A DNA stretch of 64,000 nucleotides. It comes from Marchantia polymorpha subsp. ruderalis (lineage: Eukaryota > Streptophyta > Marchantiopsida > Marchantiales > Marchantiaceae). Where the stretch lies: assembly GCA_037833965.1 (NCBI GenBank), contig AP031353.1:20524501-20588500 (forward strand). The letters are read 5' to 3'. Positions 33,816-46,723 of the stretch are shown here, one piece after another (position 1 is the first letter of the stretch; each line of letters begins with the position of its first letter). Under the pieces are notes generated by a model. The model saw only the letters and a program-made list of their open reading frames with translations, was not told the origin of the DNA and did no database searches. The translations under genes were made by a program, and so were the position numbers.

Positions 33816-35008
33816 GAGGCGGGACAGGGGTAGATCGTGCAGGTCGATGTAGATGTCAGGCACGGCAAGTGCCGGAAGGGAGGGAAAGGAAGGAAGAGAG
33901 GAAAGGACAGGAAACGAAAGGAATGGAATGGAAAAGAAGGAAGCATGCAGCGACGCCTCTGGAGGGAGACAAGTCCTCGTCAGGGCAGGTCAGGGAAGGG
34001 AGAAGTGAAGGCAAGGGAAGGGCAGGGCAGGGCACGAGGCGAAGCTGCTGCGTTGGGCTGCTGCTGGCTGGATGGCCGGCTTCCGAGTGTGCTTGGGTGT
34101 GCGTAGGACAGGACAGGGGAGCGTAGGCGCAATTACGCCACCTCGAAAAATGTTGTAAAATATTTGTGGATGTGAGGTTATTGGACGATTGCTCCATTTT
34201 GAGCACACGGCCGGCCTGTTGTTGCTGTCTGGACGGATGCGTTGTCTGTTCTTGATTCTGGCTCCGAGTGGTGGATCTTGGATTCACTTCGTTCGCTAGC
34301 TCGCCCGCTGGCCTTTCAGGAGCCATATCGGGTTAATGTGTTGCAATTGATGGTGCAATTTGACGACGAATGAGAAGGTTATAGGGCCGAAGGATGGGGC
34401 CTGCTGTTCGCGTAAGAAGACGCAGGATGGAGATCTTGCGTTTGAGTTTTCTGGGACGGATCACTCGTGCTTAGGGTTTTCAAAATTTGCTGTTATTTTT
34501 GTACGTACACCCGTGGAATTCGAGTGAGTCAAGGTTGCTCAGCAGCTGAGCACCCTCTCTTCGGGCCTACCCCTAGCAGTGAATCTCCGGTGCTCCCGGG
34601 CATTCGCTATCACATCGAGCAGAGCGTTGCCGTGTCCGGCACGCTCAGCAGCAGGGGACTTTTCGAAGGATGGTTGTAAATCTGTCGGTGTGAATAGTGT
34701 AGATTAAGCATACGATGGAAACGACTTGGGAACTCTGACTACCATGACCTCGTCTGCAGTCGATAACTAGGCACGAGTGTCACGGGCACCTCATTTGAAA
34801 GTGTCCTGCAAGGGCCAGATCCAATTAGGATCGGGAGCTGTAGAGTGTTCACTATCACAGGTTTGAAGAATGACGTGAACTCCTTGCAAAAGGAGGTCCG
34901 CAGTCTATCGAAATTTGCTCATTAGAGTGAACAGCCTCATTGGTTGTCAGTAGCAGTTCGGAACGGCACAAAAGTGGCTTTCCTCGGGTTTTTAGATAAT
35001 TTCGACTG
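33816..35008 (+). promoter_or_regulatory. Purine-rich promoter and leader region of the Rab-GAP gene
   Basis: A strongly GA-rich plus strand (33820-34040) passes into mixed sequence up to the start codon at 35009. Such strand-biased GC-rich DNA stands before other genes in this window as well. A TAGGGTTT motif lies at 34472-34479. No coding exon is recognisable, so this is probably promoter plus 5' untranslated leader. Confidence 0.5.
34472..34479 (-). promoter_or_regulatory. Telo-box-like motif
   Basis: TAGGGTTT on the plus strand, about 530 bp upstream of the Rab-GAP start. This is a motif match only; its role here is uncertain. Confidence 0.25.
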
Positions 35009-38000
35009 ATGGCCAGTGGCAAAAGTGGAGGAGCTGTAGGAAAGGCAAAACCAGTACCATCATGGCTGAACAGCCCAGCTTGGTCTAGCACTCCACGTCC
35101 CAGGGGTAGGAACTTTCCCGAGTCTGTGGAGAAAGGAAGCAAGGCCAAGGATAATGTGAAGCTACAGAGAACAGGTAGCGATGTGGAAAAACGGGAAGAA
35201 GACGGGGAGTCCGACAATGTTGGTAATAATCAGGACAGTCGGAGCTCGAAGACGGGGAATGTAGCTGTGAATTCAAGTGCCCAGTTGTGGTCCAATCCTG
35301 AGAATCCCTCTACATTTCAAGGAAGTCTGTCTTCTGCACCGTCGTCAGCCTCTTCTGATTCGGAGCAATCGTTCCGGAGAAGCTCTTCTCTTGATGCGAG
35401 GGTTGAGCTTTTCATGCTGGAGGTATTATCGCTTTTAATATCTTTGCATTAATTTTGACCAGTTGGCTTCATCAGTACTGCCGTGCTAAATTGTACCAAG
35501 GACCTGGGATAAACTGGAAGTAAAGAATCTAGTCGAGTGAGCTCCAACATGAAGCCTCCGTGATTTTACTTAGCCTTTTGTACCAAAAAATGTGTCAGCA
35601 TCATTCAGTAATCGCAGATTTGTGCAAACAAGTCGGTGTACAATTGACGTTGAATAGGACCTTGTAGAACAGCAGAAGTTGTATAATCAGCCACACTTCT
35701 CAAGTCGAGTCTACCACTCCCTAACCCTAAACAGTTGATGTACCTCTACCAAAATGTAACTCCTTCATCATTATCATGATCATTGTCTGTACTGGCTCGT
35801 GGAGGATATCCAGGAGAAACTTTTGGAAGTCTGCCTGAACGGTCATACTTAAGGTCAGGTCACAGTATCCCAAGAGAGGTTTCTTTTAAGTTACTGACTG
35901 ACACGGTCGATGCTTACCTTTACTCCTTTGCTGGAATGTCTGCTGTGGTTTGTCCACATGGTTCTGGCTTTGGTCGCTTAGAGTAAAGATTGGTATGGGA
36001 TTCCTTGATGAAACGGATGGTGCAGTGTAGCTCAGGTTCTTATTGAAGAGGCAATTTTTCTCAAACTTCAACCTGCTGAAATAACTGCTTTTGGATATAA
36101 TGGATGTACTTAAACGCATGGGTATTGTGTGCCATATGTACGTCTAGTACTAGCTTGACGTTACACGGCATAACACATTTCATGCTTCAGTCATATAACT
36201 TGTGTGTCTAATAGGCGGATGTCTTTCTTCTCAGTTGTCCAGAAAACGGACACACATTGCAGAGCTTCAGCGCATGTCGGCTCAAGGGATACCTGACGTG
36301 GGAAGTATTCGGGCAACAACATGGAAAGTGAGTGTTTACTTTGGATTTGTATAAAATGAAGATAAGTTCATTCTTGTCTGAGTAGTTTAATTGAAGTCAC
36401 AGTGTCTTGGCTTTTTTTGGTTGATGTGCGTGTAATTTAATTTTTGTCGTCAGAAGGACGGAGCTCGTTTTCAACCTTAAACGAATGGACTGTGAACCTT
36501 GAGATGTCTTTTGATGCAGCTTCTTCTTGGTTATTTACCACGAAATCGAGAGGACTGGAGTATTGAGCTAAAGAAAAAACGTGCGGAGTATACTGTTTTC
36601 AGAGAGGAGCTGCTAGTCAATCCGGTGGGTGACTGCTTGATTGCCAACGATCTTTCCGAATACAAGGAAATGTGTTCCTAAATGATTTTGCGTGAGAGTA
36701 ACTGATATAATGTATTTCATTTTAACTAGGTGACTAATTATTCTTCACAGGTTTGACAAGATATAGATGTTTTCTAATCTACCTTTGTTTGATCATCATG
36801 TGCATGAAGTTGCTGTTAATAAAGCCTCAGTAATGTGTATGTATATTGCTGGCATGGATTGACAGCGTCTATCATGTAATGAAAAGGCGTTGGGTTTTGC
36901 AGTCTGAACTTACACGAAGAAAGGCGGCGTATGAAGAGGCAATGAACGAAAGTGGTGGCAGAGGTTTTCTACCTAGACATGATATCACACACGATGATCA
37001 TCCTCTCAGTCTGGGGTCTACCAGTGTTTGGCATCAGTTTTTCCAGGTTATCAATCATTGAAAGCTCATGAGTAAAATTTGATTGTCGGAGAATTTCCCG
37101 GTAGTTTTGCATATTCTGTAGCTTTATACTTTATATCATCCTCTTAGAACAGGGAGAGTAAAATTGGAGATATATCTTTGATCTCCATTTGTATCAGTTG
37201 AATATTAAAGGGTCAAGATGTAGTTATATGTGTCCTCTGTTGAAAGTACAAATGTTCTTGCAAACAATCTGAGTTACCGGATTCCCGTCTCGTTTCCAGG
37301 ACACTGAACTATCAGAGCAAATCGATCGGGATGTGAAGAGAACACATCCGGACATTCAGTTCTTTTGTGGAGATTCTGAAGAAGCTCATGAAAATCAGGT
37401 ACTGAGAAGTCTCGGTCAGGGTTCTTTAGTTCAAGTAGAAGCGCATATTTTGTTGTGAATTGGGTCTTAGAAGAGATTTGTGATACAATTCATAGAGTTG
37501 ACTTAATGCTTTGCCACTTGGTTCCATGTACATTTCCTTTCTAGTTTCCATCCTACTAGCTAGAGTAGTTCTTAGTCCTAATCTCTTTATACGACTAAAA
37601 TATTGCAGGAAGCATTGAGGCGCGCTTTGTTCATATTTGCAAAGTTGAATCCCGGAATACGATACGTACAAGGCATGAATGAAGTGCTCGCTCCTCTGTA
37701 CTACGTATTCAAAACAGATCCGGATGAATCTTATGCTGTAAGTATCGCTGTCACATCATCCCAATAGGACATCAAGTAATAAAGTTCATTCAAGCTCTCA
37801 TTTGACTATATTCAGTCGGCGATAGTCGATTGAATGTACGTAATTTCTTGGTTATTGACAGTTATTTAGTAAAACTTCTTGCTCATTCAAACTTTAAAGT
37901 ATCAGTTGTTGCTTTGCAACAAATCCACCCTATGCAGTGAAATAACAAATAAGTACATAGTGCCAATATTTGTCTATCACTTTGCTGTGCTGGTTGGTAC

Positions 38001-39005
38001 TAAGTTCTTTCGCCTGCCGGAGTCATCCTCATCAGCCACATTCTTAGCCACCGAGAGCTTGACTGCGAAGAAGACAAGATCGAATTTTGATGCTCATCAA
38101 GAAACGATTATACGCTTGTCTTCTGAAAGTCAAATTACTTTGCACTCTTGTTCAGGCTCATGCGGAACCGGATGCCTTTTTCTGTTTTGTGGAGCTTCTG
38201 AGCGATTTTCGAGATCATTTTTGCCAGCAATTAGACAACAGTGCCGTTGGAATTCGATCTACAATCAGTCAATTGAATGCATTGTTAAGAAAACATGACG
38301 AGGAGTTGTGGCGACACCTGGAAGTGACTTCCAAGGTTCGTTGTTGTTCAAAATCTACTGAGAATGGCTTCACACTTTTTCTTTTCTTCAAGGCAGCCTA
38401 CCTAGTCGTTGTCAGATTTTCAATTCCAGTTCAGAAGATTGGAGATGTGAGCCCGAACATTTGGTTGGATCTTGTAGGTGCATGGTACCCCATCTATCTT
38501 GCATCTTTGTGTACGTATCTACTGATGTTTTATGTGGTCAACCCTTTTTTTGCAGGTGAACCCTCAGTTCTACGCTTTTAGGTGGATTACACTCCTACTG
38601 ACACAAGAGTTTGACTTTCTTGATTGTCTTCGACTGTGGGATTCTTTGCTAAGCAACCCTGATGGACCACTTGTAAGTAACCTGCCATGATACTGGAATC
38701 TTTTTCATCTGAGAAGTAAATCAATCTTCGGCCATCTGATGTTCTTGTGTCCCACAGTTCGTCAGAGGTTGATACTACTTTTAACAAGTGTGAATAAACG
38801 GACACATATTGGCTTCACTTCAATTAACTATGACGTTTGTGTGTTTACCCAGGAAATTTTGTTACGGGTTTGCTGTGCCATGCTCCTCTGCGTGAGAAGT
38901 AGATTACTGGCTGGCGACTTTACCACCAACTTAAAGCTTTTGCAAAACTACCCTACTGTGGATATCCACCATTTATTGCGTGTTGCTGAAGAACTGAGAG
39001 GTTGA
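35009..39005 (+). CDS. TBC-domain Rab GTPase-activating protein, TBC1D13-like
   Basis: Nine exons, all in phase 0: 35009-35422, 36235-36327, 36520-36624, 36903-37046, 37300-37398, 37609-37737, 38156-38335, 38556-38672, 38853-39005, giving 477 residues. TBC proteins speed GTP hydrolysis on Rab GTPases and so switch off steps of vesicle traffic. The first ~135 residues are a Ser-rich, probably disordered N-terminus (PVPSWLNSPAW, SSAPSSASSDSEQS). The TBC domain follows: GSIRATTWKLLLGYLP, the arginine finger in IDRDVKR within DTELSEQIDRDVKRTHPD, the glutamine finger in YVQGMNEVLAPLYYVF, DAFFCFVELLS, and VNPQFYAFRWITLLLTQEF. The end LLLCVRSRLLAGDF / NLKLLQNYP is characteristic of TBC1D13 relatives. 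Both catalytic fingers are intact, so an active GAP is expected; the Rab it serves cannot be told from sequence. Confidence 0.93.
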
Positions 39006-39663
39006 TGGGAATGGCCGTCCGCTTGTAGGTTTCCTGCTCAGAGCCATAACCATATTTGAAACATTGTGGAGGGTAACCTATTTGGGTTTATAGCATCCGT
39101 CATTCTGGTCTCCTAACTTCGAACAGACACAACTTAGTTCAGCATAAATTTAGAAGTAGACCCAATATTCTTCAAAGTAGGCACCACCTTAAAAGTTTAA
39201 CTTGTATTAGATTGGTGTAAGGGTCTTTGCCGTGTTGTCGTTTCTTGTACATTATTGTATATGTGAGATTGAATACATTTTGGAAATCGATGACATTTTG
39301 TGGGGCCACAGCTTTATCTGATGATATTCTCTGCTAGCTGTCACTAGCGAATAACTGACATGCATCGTGGAATGAATTGCGTGTTTTGTGAAATGGTATA
39401 CTATGACATGATAACAAACAATTATCGTACGGCATTAGTGTAGTTTTTACTGTTGGAGTTTATTTTGTTTATGCTGTGGTGAGGTAATTAGGCTTAACTG
39501 TCACCGTACTGGTAGAACGATCTGGTTTATTTAGACCTTCTGACAGTCCAGGCTGCGCGTCTTCGAGATATCAACAAACGTTCATAACGCTCGACAACTT
39601 TGATGACCTCAGCCTCTGTTGAATATAATTTTTCTTGAGCTCTCGATGGTGCAAAAGAAAGAA

Positions 39664-39707
39664 ACTGATACCTGAGGCCCACCTGTTGGTGGGCCTCAGG
39701 TATCAGT
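39664..39707. repeat. Perfect hairpin, 20-bp arms and 4-base loop
   Basis: The arm at 39664-39683 (ACTGATACCTGAGGCCCACC) is matched exactly by its complement at 39688-39707, with TGTT between. It lies about 660 bp downstream of the Rab-GAP stop codon. It could be a terminator-like RNA hairpin, a small-RNA source, or a fold-back scar. Confidence 0.95.
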
Positions 39708-42700
39708 CTTTTACATGCACCAGGAAAACCTCCCTTCGAGTGTGTCCCGTGAGAATGCAGAATACATAAATCGAAATGAAGTAAGGTGCTAGCTGCAAAT
39801 CATTAGTGTCGAAATTTCATATGCTCACCATGTGAAGCAATGAAAGCCTGAAACATAAATGTCCAAAGATACGGAAGGAAAAGTGAGAGTAGGGAGTGGG
39901 GAGATGCAAACCAGTGCGGCAGAGACGAAGAGAAGCAACTTAGCATACAGCTGCTTCAAATGCTTTCTTAGCTTTAGCATTTTAGCCACAGCCAAGTACA
40001 TAATGTTTGATAAGGGAAAATTATCTTAAGGTGATAGGAACAAGTAATTGCAGCTTCCACGTGTTAGGTGTCACATTCTACCAGTCTAGGCAGTATAGGG
40101 AATGATCCTAGCACTAGATGGTGGGAGCAAATTGTATCTCTTTGAATTGAGATCGTTGTGTTGTGTGAAGTGAATTGGTTCTTTTGTTAACTTTTTGGGA
40201 ACTGATTCAAGACTCTCGTCAGCTTTTGATTCGTCGGTTGGTACATTGGCTCTACACCTGAAGAGACCATTATTTTAACTCATGACAATTTTTACGTGAC
40301 CTCCGTTCCAAAATTACATCAGGCCAAGAAGATAACGAAAAGGAGGAAAAGCCATACAAGGATCAATTGAGTAGTCAGTGCCTAGGCTCTACACGGATGA
40401 AACTGAGTAGGTAGTCCCCATTACAATCACATTATTTAAATATACTAAAATATAATATATAGTTGGGCGATCTACAATTTACAAGAGTATCGGACTCTTC
40501 ATTAACATTTCTATATATAGAAGAAGTTAGTGATTAGTATGTACATGGTCAAGGAGGTTTTTATAATACTAGAATGGACGTGACAATGACAACAACAAAA
40601 TAAATAAATAGAGAAATAAAATACACCCAATATTGGAATTACATACGAATGAACTTGGAAGGATTTATCCTTACACGTCCAATCAAATTCTTGACCAAAA
40701 CTGCGTAAATATCTTTTCTCAAGATCAGAATGTGTTATCTGTATACCGTGAGATAATATGATGCAGATATAATTTCCATTGATTTTGTACAGATTTGAGT
40801 CTACAAACAAGTAAGCGAAATATATCATTTGAAGTCATTGAAAAGTTTCTGCAATTTTTATGGGCGTATGACATGATCATCTCCGTAGGAACTGGATTGA
40901 AAAAAAGTGTGTCACCTTGCAATAATAAGGGTAGCAAGTATTCCAACAAGAAAGGATGGGAAAATCCCCCATAAAAAGATACAACACTAAAACCAAACGG
41001 GTAACATAGTGCTAAGCCCAAATAATCATAGTATGTATTCTTTGCAGATAGATCTGTACAAATGTACTATAGTCTCTGCTTGAAAGATTAATCAATCGCC
41101 ATGCATTATTTTGTATTCGTGGTTTTAGTGCAAAACACCCACCGCATTTTGCATCCAATCTGCAATACTCCCTTCTCTTGTGGATTTTTTTGACTCTGCA
41201 ATCGTCTTGATTTAATCTTCGTAATAATATCTTGTAAAACCTTTAGATTCTGATTCTGGCGAATCAGACCCAAAGCTTTACAGTTCGGTAAGGACTCTAT
41301 TTGATTCAAGACCTGTCATAAGAATGAAAAACATGTCGATGCTTTTCCGATTTAGAACAAACCATGACGGATGACCTGCCTCAAACAAAGGTCCATGTCT
41401 GAATCGGAGGGTAGCTCTACAATCCTTCCTCTTCAACATTAACGCATTGCACACTGTCCAGTTTCGACAGTTGGCTCTTTTCAGAACTGTAGCAAGAAAC
41501 ATGAGACACATGACCCTTGACACCATTGCTTCCAATCCCTTTCCTGTTTCCAGTCTCTCTTAGCCATACATCGCTTTCTGCTAGATGTTGACAGGAGAAA
41601 GACTGACGCATTTACACCTCTTGATCACCTTACAAGTTGTCACACAGTGATAGCGTTTTGAATCAGACACGCCTTAGTTCTGGTAACCAGTTTTCATGAT
41701 AAATCAGAATGCGGATACTGCACTGTTTGTGTTAGTCGCGTTAGGTTTTGGATCCAGCGGTCTTCTTTGAAACAGTCAGCGAGTGCTTGAAATACATGGA
41801 TCGATCGGACATTTGAATTTTGACTTCTCCAGCTGACGCATAAAGCTACAAATTGAAGCACGAAGCTTCTCTAACTCCCTTCTTACACTCTATGTAGTTT
41901 CCTGATTTTCTTGTCATCATCTTCTTACTTGCCGAGAGGCATTACAATCTTTTCTTTTCAAAATATTGGTGATTATTATCTCTATGGTGATCATCTTTTG
42001 CGTGTAACTTGGAGTGTATCAATAATCAACGAGTGGAATCTCCTGGACGTTTTTTCATTGATCGCATGGTGCTCAAAACTTGTATATCGAGTGACAATCT
42101 GGCCTCTAAGTTTTGAAGGTATTGTACCTCGAAGTAGTATGTTATGCTCTCAGTTCACACTTTGAGTCTTTATTCACATAAGAACCAGTTTTTAGTCATT
42201 CTTTCGTTTTTCTCTTAACAATAACAAGAGTCGGTTCTCCTTCTTTGCTCACGGAAAAGAATGAGTCTAGCTATAGGATCTACAAAAGAATTCAAAAGCT
42301 AAATAAAGTACAACTCCATCGCAAATTATGGTGGATTGAAGAAAAACTACGAAGGCCGAAAAATTCTTTTGCACCTTTTAAAGCTCTAATCATACATGAA
42401 CTGTAGATTGGATTCACTAAAAGTATATATCTCTTCGATATTTTGATGCGCTTGAGTCCGATCTCTAGCATTTTCTGCAGACTCTACCTTGATGAATTCT
42501 ATGAATGCAACACTTCTTTCTCAACACCTACATATCCATGAAATTTCCATATTGAACTACCCTTCGAAATTATCTTTTCTGCAAGCAGCTTCTGAGGGTC
42601 CCAATTGCTGAGGTAGAAGTCATATGGAAAGGCTCCAACCGGAAACAAGAGATATTCCATCTGTTCATGGTAGAGAAGTGCCAAAGAAACCAGAGTAAAT

Positions 42701-44334
42701 TTAATATATCAAGAGAAAGTGGGTGTGTGAATCTTTAGAAAGTTTCTCTTGCTGTCTCTTGAATCTGACGCAGACTTTTCAGTGAGCTGAATTCTGAATT
42801 AAATAAAACTATAGTTTTAACAACATATATATACAGCTGGACATGCTACAGCTTCTCTTGAAATAGAACTGACGGAATCAATAATAAAATTGTTGCTTGT
42901 AAAAAATGCATTTTTTTCCTCAATTGTTGATGGATTTCTACATTTTGTAACCATATTCCACTCACATTTTCCCCTTGCGTGTCTCGTTTTGACGATATAA
43001 TCAGGGAGGCTCAAAATTCGAAATCCCTAGTTATATTTTGCAAACAATCCCAGACAAAAACCTAAGATGTATGGGAAAACACACCATCGAAGCGATAAGG
43101 AAATTTTTGCTTAGGTGCAATAATATTGTCTAAAATGACATCATGAGTTTCCCAAATGACTAATTCCAAAGAGATGTACCACAATGGATCATAAAGTAGA
43201 TAGGCATTGATGATTCTAAATTCGGTCAGTTACATGTACAGCAGTCACGTCAAGCTCACGTCTGGACTTGCGAGTGGTAAGAAAAACGTACACATGTGAA
43301 TCAAAATCAGTTCGTTGTAATAAACGCTGGCTTGGGCTTAGTCGATGGAAGGAAGTAAGATTTGCACATGCGAAAAAGAGCATACATGTGATTAACAATC
43401 AATCGCAGCCGTTTACATGTAAACGAGAGCAATTATGAAGTTGTGAAAGGTAAAAATGACACAAATAACGAGATCTAAATGTGTTTGCCTCAGGTCTCTG
43501 ATATGCTTTCCTTTAAAACGTTTCCCTGTCTGATATTAGTACATGATCAACGTGAGTTCCTGAGATATCATACCAACATATAAAAATGAAATGGATGCCT
43601 ATTGGAAAATGGTTGAAGAAGTAATGCATGGTGGACAAGGTTGAAAGTAGGGAATTCTATGCACAGTTAGGATGAGTGGACCCAACTTGAATCACCGATA
43701 CTGAGATTGCCTAAAAATCAGGAAATCCTCTGAGATTGATTCTTATGTTTTTGTCAGAAGAGCATGAAATGGTCATGTTTCTTAATATACCATGTGCTGA
43801 AGAAGTGACTCTGAGCACAGTCAAGACTTCTTGTACGTGTTTGTTTTTAACGGAACCATCCGAAGTTTGTTGAAGTTTAGTTAAAGTATAATCAAGAAAG
43901 GTTAACGAAGAAGAATAAAATGACGACGTAGAAGTAAAAGAGGAACACCATGCAAAAGAGAAAGTCCGTTAGCTTCCTTCATGGTTCAATTTTATAAAGC
44001 TTGTTATATGACAGCTTGTCCAAACAGTATTCCATAACCGCTATGTATTCAGAATCGTTGGAAGACAATGAATCACGCCTTAAACAATGCTTGATCTCCT
44101 TGTTTCCCAAGGAGTTGTTCTGACATTAGTCTGATCGTACGTGACACAGTATGAAACATTCAGGCACCGGCAAAATATCAGTGACCTTGTATGCTCGTGC
44201 TTCATGAGTCCTATGACCGTAGAATGCGCTACGGCTGGAAAGATCAGAATCAGAATAAAACGAATGTTCAGAGAAAATCACGCGATGGCAAGATATCAGA
44301 TCCTCTTTTCAGACCGAAGGAAATCCAAGTATCA

Positions 44335-44560
44335 CAAAAGATGGAGATCCTCACTGAAACATCCAATCTACATGGTTGTCCTGTACGATGGCTAGTATCA
44401 GATCAGATAACGCAGTTGACCGATCACGATGTAGATCCTCACAGAAATACCCATTTACATGGTTGTGCATGGACGCTGTTTCCGGATCACGATGGAGAAC
44501 ATTACTGAAGCACGCAGTTTAAGTGGTTGCGCAGTACCATTGCTAATCTCAGATCACGGA
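44335..44560 (+). repeat. Degenerate tandem repeat
   Basis: Two segments about 89 bp apart share GATCCTCAC-GAAA and TACATGGTTGT (starting near 44345 and 44434). A weaker third segment (GATGGAGAACATTACTGAAG) begins near 44491. It appears to be an old, decayed tandem array. Confidence 0.45.
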
Positions 44561-45600
44561 ACGCAGTACCATTGCCAGGCAGATCACGGTTGGCTCTGAA
44601 CGGTTCATCTGAACGCGGTACGTGACTGCGAATGAAGTACAGTAATGCACTGCATGCAGTGCGTGTCGTCGAGGATTCCAGAGGAGGATTCACAGACAGC
44701 GCCGTGACTGTGGTGATGCTCGACTTGGAGGCCGGCCTCGTGGTTTGCATGCTGCGAAGGCTCGAGGTCTCACGCCTTGCAGACCGTCCCTTGGGACGAA
44801 GGCTTTGGGGTATTTAGCATCCAAGTACCGAACAGCTCGCCAACGCGGTTGGTCGTTCCGGTCCACCGCGTTCGAAGGGCAGAACAGACGACCGAACGAA
44901 CGAACATCGTGATGAGACCAAGTGTGAGGAAGCATCTCCGATGACAGAATGCGTCGAGCCAAGAAAGAGCAGCTCGCCGTTCGAGCTGGCGGACGAGGCC
45001 TCGAGCCAGACGACCACGCGAGAGCTGTCGAATATTGTGCAGATATGTCGAAGGCTCGAAGCTCGAAGACCAATTTACGGACTCGGAGCGGACCACGAAG
45101 GTCAACCGAGTCAAAGTGCGGGTCGGAATCGAAAGAGCTCCATAGCAGCAACGACGACGACGACAACGTAGCATGGATACCAGGGATGCCATGGACGGAA
45201 GGGAGGAAGGAAGGAAGGAGGGGCTGGGGGAATCTGGTGGCAGTACGTACATCCATGTCAGTCCATCTGGTAGGCGGAGAGTCGACGAGAAGATCTGAGC
45301 GCTGGCGCAGTAATGCTGCGCGCAACCCCACTGACACCCCGCCACGTCCGCGGATAACAATTAGAGAAGCGAATTTGCGCCCCGTGGAGGCAATTGCGAC
45401 ACCGTTCCTGCGCCGCATCTCTCAGCGACTTTGCCCTCCCCGAAAACGGGAATCCGCGAGCCCGTAACAGATAGCCGGCGCAAAGAACATGGATTTAGCA
45501 CTTACAGAGCGTTGTCTGCCTTTGTCGCGGTCGCGTAAGTCAAAGCGAGGAAAACTGCTGACGCAGTCCGCCCTCCATACCTCCCCCTCTCCTGAACGAT

Positions 45601-45775
45601 GGAAAGAAACAAACCTGGAAGAGAAGGGAGGAAGGAAGGAAAGAAAGAAAGAAAGAAAGAAAGAAATGGAGGAAGGGAGGGAAGGGAAGGGAGGGCAGGG
45701 GAGGGGAGGGCCATGACGGCAACAAGAGGGAGAGGGAGAGGGAGGGGAGGAGGAAGGAGGAGGAGGAGGAGGAAT
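45601..45775 (+). repeat. GA-rich low-complexity tract with (GAAA)n
   Basis: The plus strand is almost pure purine, including a GAAA/GAAG tract at 45631-45666 and GGGAGG runs beyond it. It lies about 1 kb upstream of the UPL6-like start codon. Confidence 0.85.
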
Positions 45776-46275
45776 TGATGCATTGTACACGGAGTCTGGG
45801 TTCCGGTTTCTTCGCGAAGAAGTCACACGGAGACAGGCTCCGGCATTCCATCTGATCGCGCTGCGGGTCCTGCTGTTTGCTGCGTCTGCTGCTGGTGCTG
45901 GTGCTGCTGCCGCTGGTGGTGGCTGCTTGATGGAGAGGGCGCTATGTTTGAGAAGATATGATGTCATGGCTGGCATGCAATAATACTGGACTGCGACTTG
46001 AGAGCGAATCTGCGCAGTGCGGTTTTGACGAGTGAGGGGCCGGAGGCGATTTATTGTGGTTGAGTAAGGGAGGGAGGCAGGGAGGGAGGGTGTGAGGGGA
46101 AGGGACGGGAACGGCAGGGGCGGGCCCGAGGCGAGGCAGGAACGGGACGATGGATGCGGGGAAATCGTGCGGGACGGGGTAGGACGGATTGCAAGACGAG
46201 GAGAAACTGCTGAGAACGTCGCGCGGAGGAGTGAGAGTCGTTGGAATCGGGGGCACAGAGTTTGCTTCGTTTTTC

Positions 46276-46325
46276 TTGCTGCTGCTGCTGCTGCTGGTCC
46301 TCCTCCTGCTGCTCCTGCTGCTGCC
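46276..46325 (+). repeat. Interrupted (GCT)n trinucleotide repeat
   Basis: Runs of GCT/CTG with a few substitutions in the GC-rich DNA upstream of the UPL6-like gene. It yields Leu, Cys or Ala runs depending on frame, which creates misleading open frames. Confidence 0.8.
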
Positions 46326-46723
46326 GGTGGTGCTGCCGCCACTGCTCCCCAGGATTCTGGTTGATAACGGTAGGAGGCTTGCTCGGCCAATTGCCGATGC
46401 CGACGCTTGCCGGACCAGCGGCAGGACGGGATGGCAATTCACTCGGATGCCAAGAGTCCTAGGCTTTGTCGGCTCGAGAGTGCCTCCCGACGGGGCCAGA
46501 GGCGGCCCGACTCCGCCGCAGTGTCGCAATTCAGAGCCGAGTGAAGTGGCTGATGTGAAATTTCTGTGATCGATGGGCCGAAGGAATTTTCAGAGTGTAT
46601 TTCTAATCGGCGATGGATAATTTCTGTTACTGCACCTCCGGACAAAGTCTGTCTACATTCCAAGAGAATTTGCTGGTCCCGTAGATGTCTGTCTGGACCG
46701 TCGGGAATTAGAATTTTATAGAT

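Larger units (their letters stand above)
39006..46723. other. Gene-poor region between the Rab-GAP and UPL6 genes
   Basis: After the Rab-GAP 3' untranslated region this is AT-rich to about 44500, with a long perfect hairpin at 39664-39707. It then becomes sharply GC-rich (44640-46650), with GA-rich and GCT-rich simple repeats. The open frames in the GC-rich part (such as 44690-45418 minus and 45422-46390 minus) are Pro/Ser/Arg-rich, overlap on both strands, and look like composition artefacts. The GC-rich part is probably promoter and leader of the UPL6-like gene, but its length would also allow an unannotated non-coding transcript. Confidence 0.5.

Noticed and set aside
45422..46569. Large minus-strand open frames (up to 322 codons)
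   Set aside because: They are driven by GA/CT and GCT repeats giving Pro, Ser and Leu runs, with open frames on both strands at once; no conserved motif.
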